A stretch of 10,540 bases of DNA from SH-MAG3 sp036374995 (GTDB lineage Bacteria; Gemmatimonadota; Gemmatimonadetes; Longimicrobiales; RSA9): positions 1 through 10,540 of the forward strand of contig DASUSS010000065.1 in NCBI GenBank assembly GCA_036374995.1, given 5' to 3'. Positions 6,660-10,540 of the stretch are shown in pieces. Under the pieces are notes generated by a model. The model worked only from the letters and a program-made list of their open reading frames with translations. It was not told where the DNA came from and did not search any database. Position 1 is the first letter of the stretch. Each line of letters begins with the position of its first letter. The position numbers and the translations under genes are program-made.

Positions 6660-7643
6660 CGACGGCTCGCCGGTCTCACCGCCGTCGACTTCTGTCACCG
6701 TGCGGCGCACGCCCTCCTCGATCGTCGTGCGCGGCACCCAGCCCGTCAGCTCGCGCAGGCGACGCACCGACACGGGGTCGTGAGACATCTCCTCACCGCG
6801 CGCCGGCAACGCGCCGAACCGGAGCAGCGCGGAGTCGATCCCCAGCACGCGCGCCGCACGCTCGGTGAAACCGCGCACGGACTCGAGGCGGCCGGTCGCC
6901 AGGTTCACGACCGCGGGCGCGCCCGGCGGTGAGGTGCCGAGCCGGAGCATGCCCTCCGCCACATCATCGACATACGTGAAGTCGCGCAGCTGCGTGCCGG
7001 CCGTCAGATCGAGAGGCACGCCGCGGTGCGCCGTCTCGAGCAGCGACGGCAGCAGTCGACCGGCGTGTTCGCCGGGCCCGTAGACGGTGAACAGGCGTGC
7101 GGTCAGTGCGGCGAGTCCCTGCGCTGACTGCTCGGTCACGGCCTGCGTTCCGGCCAGCTTGGTCCGGCCATAGAGCGTCGTCGCGACCGGCACCGTGTCC
7201 TCGTCGAGATCGCCGCGCGCCTCGCCGTACTCGAGCGCCGAACCCGCATGCACGAGCACCTGCCCGGACCACCCGCCGCGTCCCGCCTGCGACAGCTGCC
7301 GCACCAGCAGCGCCGGGAGCTCGGCGTTGATCCGATGTGCCGCCGCCTCGTCCCGCTCCGTCCGGTCCACACCATAGCCGGCCAGGTTGAACGTGATCGC
7401 CGGCTGCGTCCGCCGAAGCAGCCGCGTGACCTCGTCGGCACTCCCGACATCGCACACCACCGTCTCACCGCGTGCGGACAGCCGGCGACGCAGCGCCGCC
7501 AGCGCGGCCGGATCGCGGCCCGTGGCCGTCACGCGGGCGCCCGACCGGTCCAGCAGCGACGCGACCCGCTGGCCGATGAAGCCGGTCGCACCCACGACGA
7601 GTGCGCGCGCGCCCCGGTATGCGGTCGCCTCGAAGCCCGTCAT
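6630..7643 (-). CDS. NAD(P)-dependent nucleotide-sugar epimerase/dehydratase (extended SDR)
   Basis: This 337-residue protein opens with a Rossmann nucleotide-binding motif 'GATGFIG' (residues 18-24). It has 'NLAGYGVDRTE', the catalytic serine region 'HAGSALEYG' (S135) and the YxxxK pair 'YGRTK' (Y158, K162). Next come 'ARLFTVYGPGEH' and 'RDFTYVDDVAEGM', both typical of NAD-dependent epimerase/dehydratases acting on nucleotide sugars. The substrate is not readable; UDP-sugar 4-epimerase, a dehydratase or a 4-keto-reductase are all possible. The ATG at 7643 is preferred: the Rossmann fold starts soon after, and a GGGAG lies upstream on the minus strand. A GTG just before it is nearly equivalent, while a TTG at 7691 would add 16 residues unlike the family. 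It probably supplies sugars for envelope glycans. The 3' end overlaps the flippase-like gene tail to tail. Confidence 0.93.
   Translation of the reverse strand: MTGFEATAYRGARALVVGATGFIGQRVASLLDRSGARVTATGRDPAALAALRRRLSARGETVVCDVGSADEVTRLLRRTQPAITFNLAGYGVDRTERDEAAAHRINAELPALLVRQLSQAGRGGWSGQVLVHAGSALEYGEARGDLDEDTVPVATTLYGRTKLAGTQAVTEQSAQGLAALTARLFTVYGPGEHAGRLLPSLLETAHRGVPLDLTAGTQLRDFTYVDDVAEGMLRLGTSPPGAPAVVNLATGRLESVRGFTERAARVLGIDSALLRFGALPARGEEMSHDPVSVRRLRELTGWVPRTTIEEGVRRTVTEVDGGETGEPSSEPGVRAGQ
6658..6689 (+). terminator. Possible hairpin at the operon's 3' end
   Basis: CGACGGC (6660-6666) and GCCGTCG (6681-6687) pair perfectly, with one further G-C pair beyond a mismatch (6658/6689). The hairpin begins at the stop codon of the flippase-like gene and lies inside the epimerase coding region. 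Only a short pyrimidine stretch follows. It may end the plus-strand operon, but coding constraint could also explain it. Confidence 0.25.
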
Positions 7644-7714
7644 CACATGTTCCGTTCTCCCATTGGAATCCGGCAGGCAGGTTGGCAGCAACAGGGCATC
7701 GGAAGATGTGCCGT

Positions 7715-7743
7715 GCGCTTACCGACTGCCAGTCGGTAAGCGC
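7715..7743. promoter_or_regulatory. Perfect 29-bp palindrome, probable operator
   Basis: The half-site GCGCTTACCGACTG (7715-7728) is repeated exactly in inverted form at 7730-7743 around a single central C. The core TTACCGACTG-N-CAGTCGGTAA has the symmetry and size of operators bound by dimeric repressors, TetR/AcrR-type in particular. It lies between the divergent epimerase gene (start 7643) and the membrane protein gene (start 7936), where it could control one or both. No regulator gene is in the window. A terminator role is less likely because it lies upstream of both genes, has a one-base centre, and has no T-run on either side. Confidence 0.6.
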
Positions 7744-7935
7744 GGGGTGTTGCGCCGATCCATCATGTCGTCGGCCGAGTGGTGGCGGCCCGGCACGGGC
7801 ACGGACACGGGCATGTGAGTTGCCCGACATGCGCGCTGCGGTAGCTGGAGGAGGAGTCCTCCGGCTTGCCGGGCGCAGGACACGCCGGGCAGATTGCCGT
7901 TCCTTTCCATCCGAGCAACCCGACAAGACGACTTC
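7744..7935 (+). other. Leader region of the downstream membrane protein gene
   Basis: This region of about 190 bases has no supported gene. It holds a G/A-rich GGAGGAGGAG (7847-7856) that forms a 13-base palindrome with the following TCCTCC (7850-7862), and an inverted repeat GCATGT/ACATGC at 7811-7832. The purine stretch is a near-ideal ribosome site but lies about 80 bases before the chosen ATG at 7936, with no suitable start in the right frame at normal spacing. The promoter was not identified. Confidence 0.35.
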
Positions 7936-9828
7936 ATGATCCTCGGTATCGTTGCCGGCACTCTGAGCATTCTGGCCACGCACCTGGTGCTTGCGGCCCT
8001 GCTGGCGGGCGTCGGGCTTCTGATCCGCCGTGGCTTCGGCCTCACCGGCGTGACGATCCGCGATCTGCTCGTGGCATTCTGGGTCGGCGTCGCGGCCGCC
8101 GTGCTGCTGCTGCTCGTGTGGACGTTCGCCTGGCCGGTCACGGCGGTACCGCTGGTGATCGTGGGACTGGCCGGTGTCGCGGGTCTGGCGCGTTCGCGCC
8201 GCGAGCTGGGCGGCCTGATCGCGCGGGAACAGTGGTCACGCGCCGGGTGGGTCCTGGCGCTGCTGGTTCTGTCCAGTCTGTGGATCGCGAACAAGGCGCG
8301 CGCGCCGCTGTCGAACACGGACAGCTCGCTCTATCACCTCCAGGGGCTGCTCTGGGCGCAGGAGTACGCGACGGTGCCCGGCCTCGCGAACCTGTTCGGC
8401 GGCCTCGCCTTCAACAATGCGAGCCTGCTCTTCGCGGCCATGCTGGATGTCGGTCCATGGGATGGTCGCGCGCACCACATCGCGAACGGACTCCTGACCC
8501 AGGTCCTGCTGTGGCACGGCCTGCTCGGCATTGCCCGCGTGGTGCGGAGCACCGGCGCCGATCGGGTGCAGGGCTTCTTCGAGGCGATGCTCGTTGCGCC
8601 GGCAGCGAACCTGGCGATGGAAGACCGGCTCACCAGCTACGTCACGGACGTGCCGATGGCCGCGTTCGTCCTCGTCGCCGCCGCTCAGCTGCACCTGCTG
8701 CTGCTCAGGCCGGACGACGACCCGCGCGAGAGCGCCTGGCGCGGCTTCACGATCCTCACGCTGCTCGCGGCGGCGGTCACGTTCAAGGTTCCGGCTGCAC
8801 CGCTCGCCGTCGCGTGTGCCGTACTCGTGACGGCATGGCTGCTCCTGCGCGTCCGCCCTGGCCCCTCACTGCGCAAGACCGCGGCGCTCTGGAGCTTCGG
8901 CGCCGTGGGAGGGCTGGCCGCGGCGTGGCTCGCCCGGGGCGCGCTGCTCAGCGGCTATCTGCTGTTTCCGTCGAGCCGATTCCCGCTGCCGGTCGAATGG
9001 CGGGCGCCCGAGGCGCTGGCACGCGGCGAGTTCGCCTTCGCCGCGCATTCCTCGTTCGCGACGGTGGAGCGGCCGGCGGCCGTCATGGGCCAGATGAGCT
9101 TCGTCGAGTGGCTGCCCGGCTGGTGGTCGATCAGCGGAAGCTCGGATCTGCACTACCTCGCAGTACCTGCCGTCATCCTGTTCGTGTGCGCCATCGCGTG
9201 GGTGCTGCTTCGCGGCGCGCGCCGAACCGCGCTCGCGACGCTCTGGGTCGCCGTCCCGGCAGCGATCGCGGCGGCCGTCTGGTTCGTCGTGGCGCCGGAG
9301 CCGCGCTATGGCGCACCGTTCCTCTGGATCATGGCATGCGTCGCTGCGACCGCGTTGTTCCAGGCCGCGGCTGGCGCACGGGCCTCGACCCGCGCCGTGG
9401 CCGTCGCGCTGCTCCTGCTCGGCGTGAGCCCGCTCGTCGTCAGCCCGCTCCACGGCCCGCTGGACCGCAGGCTCGGTCCGGTTCGGCGGATCGTGAAGCA
9501 GAACCTGCTGCTCCCCGGACCGGCGGCGTGGCTGCATCCGACGACGGAGCGACCCGTGCTCTCGCAGTACACGACGCAAAGCGGACTGGTGCTCAACGTG
9601 CCGGATGGCGGACACTGCTGGGATGCTCCGCTGCCCTGCACCCGCAACCCCGCGCCGAACCTCCGCCTGCGAGTTGCCGGCGACCTCGGCAGCGGATTCG
9701 TGGTGGATGGCCCCTGGGCCATGGAGGACTGGCCCGCACCGCAGCGGAAGCGGTTCCGGAACGCGTGGGCGGAGCACGAGCGCCGGCACGTCGATGCCGC
9801 CCGGCCCTGGAACCGCATCTTCGATTGA
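7936..9828 (+). CDS. Large polytopic membrane protein, LIC_10190-like
   Basis: This 630-residue protein has a hydrophobic start (MILGIVAGTLSILATHLVL) and about ten or more membrane spans up to about residue 510, then a soluble C-terminal part of about 120 residues. The first outer segment has 'NTDSSLYHLQ' (D129, Y133, H134), then 'VPGLANLFGGLAFNNAS', a pattern I associate with the LIC_10190 family of bacterial membrane proteins, whose layout resembles GT-C glycosyltransferases. Later 'GYLLFPSSRFPLPVEWRAP' and 'PEPRYGAPFLWIM' fit that family. The tail carries 'CWDAPLPCT' with two cysteines (C561, C568) that could form an outer disulfide. The enzymatic role is unproven; a glycosyltransferase acting on lipid-linked sugars is a plausible inference. 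The ATG at 7936 is preferred because the first membrane span begins there; an in-frame TTG at 7894 would add 14 polar residues. Neither has a strong ribosome site. Confidence 0.88.
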   Translation: MILGIVAGTLSILATHLVLAALLAGVGLLIRRGFGLTGVTIRDLLVAFWVGVAAAVLLLLVWTFAWPVTAVPLVIVGLAGVAGLARSRRELGGLIAREQWSRAGWVLALLVLSSLWIANKARAPLSNTDSSLYHLQGLLWAQEYATVPGLANLFGGLAFNNASLLFAAMLDVGPWDGRAHHIANGLLTQVLLWHGLLGIARVVRSTGADRVQGFFEAMLVAPAANLAMEDRLTSYVTDVPMAAFVLVAAAQLHLLLLRPDDDPRESAWRGFTILTLLAAAVTFKVPAAPLAVACAVLVTAWLLLRVRPGPSLRKTAALWSFGAVGGLAAAWLARGALLSGYLLFPSSRFPLPVEWRAPEALARGEFAFAAHSSFATVERPAAVMGQMSFVEWLPGWWSISGSSDLHYLAVPAVILFVCAIAWVLLRGARRTALATLWVAVPAAIAAAVWFVVAPEPRYGAPFLWIMACVAATALFQAAAGARASTRAVAVALLLLGVSPLVVSPLHGPLDRRLGPVRRIVKQNLLLPGPAAWLHPTTERPVLSQYTTQSGLVLNVPDGGHCWDAPLPCTRNPAPNLRLRVAGDLGSGFVVDGPWAMEDWPAPQRKRFRNAWAEHERRHVDAARPWNRIFD

Positions 9829-9845
9829 CCTGCGGATTCAGCGAC

Positions 9846-9871
9846 GGGCGGCTGCGATCGCACAGCCGCCC
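9846..9871. terminator. Terminator-like hairpin between convergent genes
   Basis: The arms GGGCGGCTG (9846-9854) and CAGCCGCCC (9863-9871) pair perfectly around an 8-base loop. The hairpin sits in the 49-base gap between the stop at 9828 (plus) and the stop at 9878 (minus). No T-run follows on either strand, but the position makes a bidirectional terminator likely. Confidence 0.6.
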
Positions 9872-9877
9872 TCGCTC

Positions 9878-10540
9878 CTACTCCTCCGGCGAATACCGGA
9901 ACAGCGTACCCGCCGTGTTGCTCACCAGAGGATGCAGACCGGGGATGCCGGCGAAGCGCGCCGCGTCCTGGCCCGCGGCCACGTATACGAACGTGATCCC
10001 TTCGCGCTCGAGGAACTCGCGCGCGGCCGACGCATCGGCCGCCGTATAGAATTCCGTCAGCTCGGCCCGCTTCCGCTCGAACTCCGGCGTCACGGCATAA
10101 TGGCCGGCGTACAGCAGGCCCGGATAGCCGAGCGTCAGCCACAGGTCGTCCGTCATGTATCCCGGCCGCGTCTTGTCCACGATGAGCACGTCGTGCTCAC
10201 CGGCGTTCGCCCGCAGCGCACCCACGAGCGCCTGATGGTCGGGACTCAGCCACATGTACGAGCGCGGCGCGTTCCGCGGCTGTTCCGCGAACGTCACCAG
10301 ATCCAGCCGGCGCGGCGTCCGCCAGAGCGGTCCGACTGCGAGAATCGCAACCGCGATCAGCGCATGCTTCGCACTCACGCGCGGCCGCCACGCGAAGTAG
10401 ATCGCGCCGGCAATGATGAACAGCGGGATCTGCAACGTCAGATTGCCCCGGTCCGGATACGGATAGAACGGGCCGGACAGCGTGAGCAGAGTGCAGCCGA
10501 GCGCCCAGCCGAGCAGGAAGCACTCCTTCAGTCCGGCCGT
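9878..10540 (-). CDS. C-terminal part of a large membrane protein (partial)
   Basis: The minus-strand frame ends at a TAG (9880-9878) and is open to the right edge, giving the last 220 residues of a longer protein. Three hydrophobic stretches come first: 'FLLGWALGCTLLTLSGPFY', 'LQIPLFIIAGAIYFAW' and 'ALIAVAILAVGPLW'. A soluble domain of about 150 residues follows, with 'LRANAGEHDVLIVDK', 'YAGHYAVTPEFERKRAEL', 'GITFVYVAAG' and 'LVSNTAGTLFRYS'. The 'PDRGN' before the second span and the GHY-TPE-KR segment resemble the tails of large bacterial polytopic proteins with a GT-C-like layout, in which 'GH-E-TP--KR' and a final '-N--GTL-Y' strand recur. The catalytic N-terminal half lies outside the window, so no reaction is assigned. 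An internal TTG (10435) is not the start, since the frame and the membrane topology continue upstream. Confidence 0.82.
   Translation of the reverse strand, partial: TAGLKECFLLGWALGCTLLTLSGPFYPYPDRGNLTLQIPLFIIAGAIYFAWRPRVSAKHALIAVAILAVGPLWRTPRRLDLVTFAEQPRNAPRSYMWLSPDHQALVGALRANAGEHDVLIVDKTRPGYMTDDLWLTLGYPGLLYAGHYAVTPEFERKRAELTEFYTAADASAAREFLEREGITFVYVAAGQDAARFAGIPGLHPLVSNTAGTLFRYSPEE

Noticed and set aside
7644..7691. N-terminal extension of the epimerase from a TTG
   Set aside because: The extra 16 residues are unlike the family, and the ATG at 7643 puts the Rossmann motif at the usual position.
7791..7815. Short direct repeats of CACGGGCA
   Set aside because: There are only two copies in GC-rich DNA, without regular spacing or further units. 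Not a CRISPR or iteron array.
7765..7818. 17-codon leader ORF (MSSAEWWRPGTGTDTGM) before the membrane protein gene
   Set aside because: It has no ribosome site, no run of regulatory codons beyond two tryptophans, and no clear attenuator hairpin pair. Considered as a leader peptide and not supported.
8866..9789. Minus-strand open frame inside the LIC_10190-like gene
   Set aside because: Its translation is Arg/Glu/His-rich with no domain, and it is a mirror of the membrane protein codons.
7866..10049. Very long plus-strand frame starting at a TTG just after GGAGGAGGAG
   Set aside because: Spacing to the ribosome-like site is acceptable, but the product is Arg/Gly/Pro-rich without membrane spans and overlaps the true gene frame for its whole length, even running past its stop into the convergent gene.

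Overview
The window is uniformly very GC-rich and is coding almost throughout, with short intergenic gaps, no tRNA or rRNA, no CRISPR array and no insertion sequence that I can see. Its theme is cell-envelope glycosylation: most genes encode multi-spanning membrane proteins or enzymes acting on sugars and lipid-linked sugars. The composition and this mix of genes suggest a high-GC environmental bacterium. Gemmatimonadota is a reasonable guess, but nothing in the sequence proves it.

Layout. At the left edge (1-445, minus) is the N-terminal membrane part of a protein that probably continues as a membrane-anchored sulfatase. It is divergent from a PHP-domain metallophosphoesterase (559-1236, plus). 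A gene-free stretch of about 280 bases follows and holds two hairpins in tandem just after the PHP gene. Next comes a tight plus-strand operon at 1517-6659: an FAD-dependent oxidoreductase of the protoporphyrinogen oxidase/UDP-galactopyranose mutase-like fold, a GT-C (family 39-like) membrane glycosyltransferase, a GT2 polyprenyl-phosphate sugar synthase, and a flippase-like membrane protein of the LPG_synthase_TM/UPF0104 family. A minus-strand NAD-dependent sugar epimerase/dehydratase (6630-7643) converges on this operon and overlaps its last gene by 30 bases.

The gap 7644-7935 holds a perfect 29-bp palindrome that looks like an operator. It lies between the epimerase and a divergent 630-residue membrane protein (7936-9828, plus) resembling the LIC_10190 family. 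A terminator-like hairpin separates that gene from the C-terminal part of another large membrane protein at the right edge (9878-10540, minus).

How the genes may work together (inference). The GT2 enzyme would load a sugar onto a polyprenyl phosphate on the cytoplasmic face. The flippase-like protein could move or help move the lipid-linked sugar across the membrane. The GT39-like enzyme would then transfer the sugar to an acceptor on the outer face. The FAD enzyme may modify the sugar or the lipid, and the epimerase may supply a nucleotide sugar. This resembles the three-component Gtr logic (GtrA flippase, GtrB synthase, specific GT-C transferase), but with a UPF0104-type protein in the flippase position and an added FAD enzyme.
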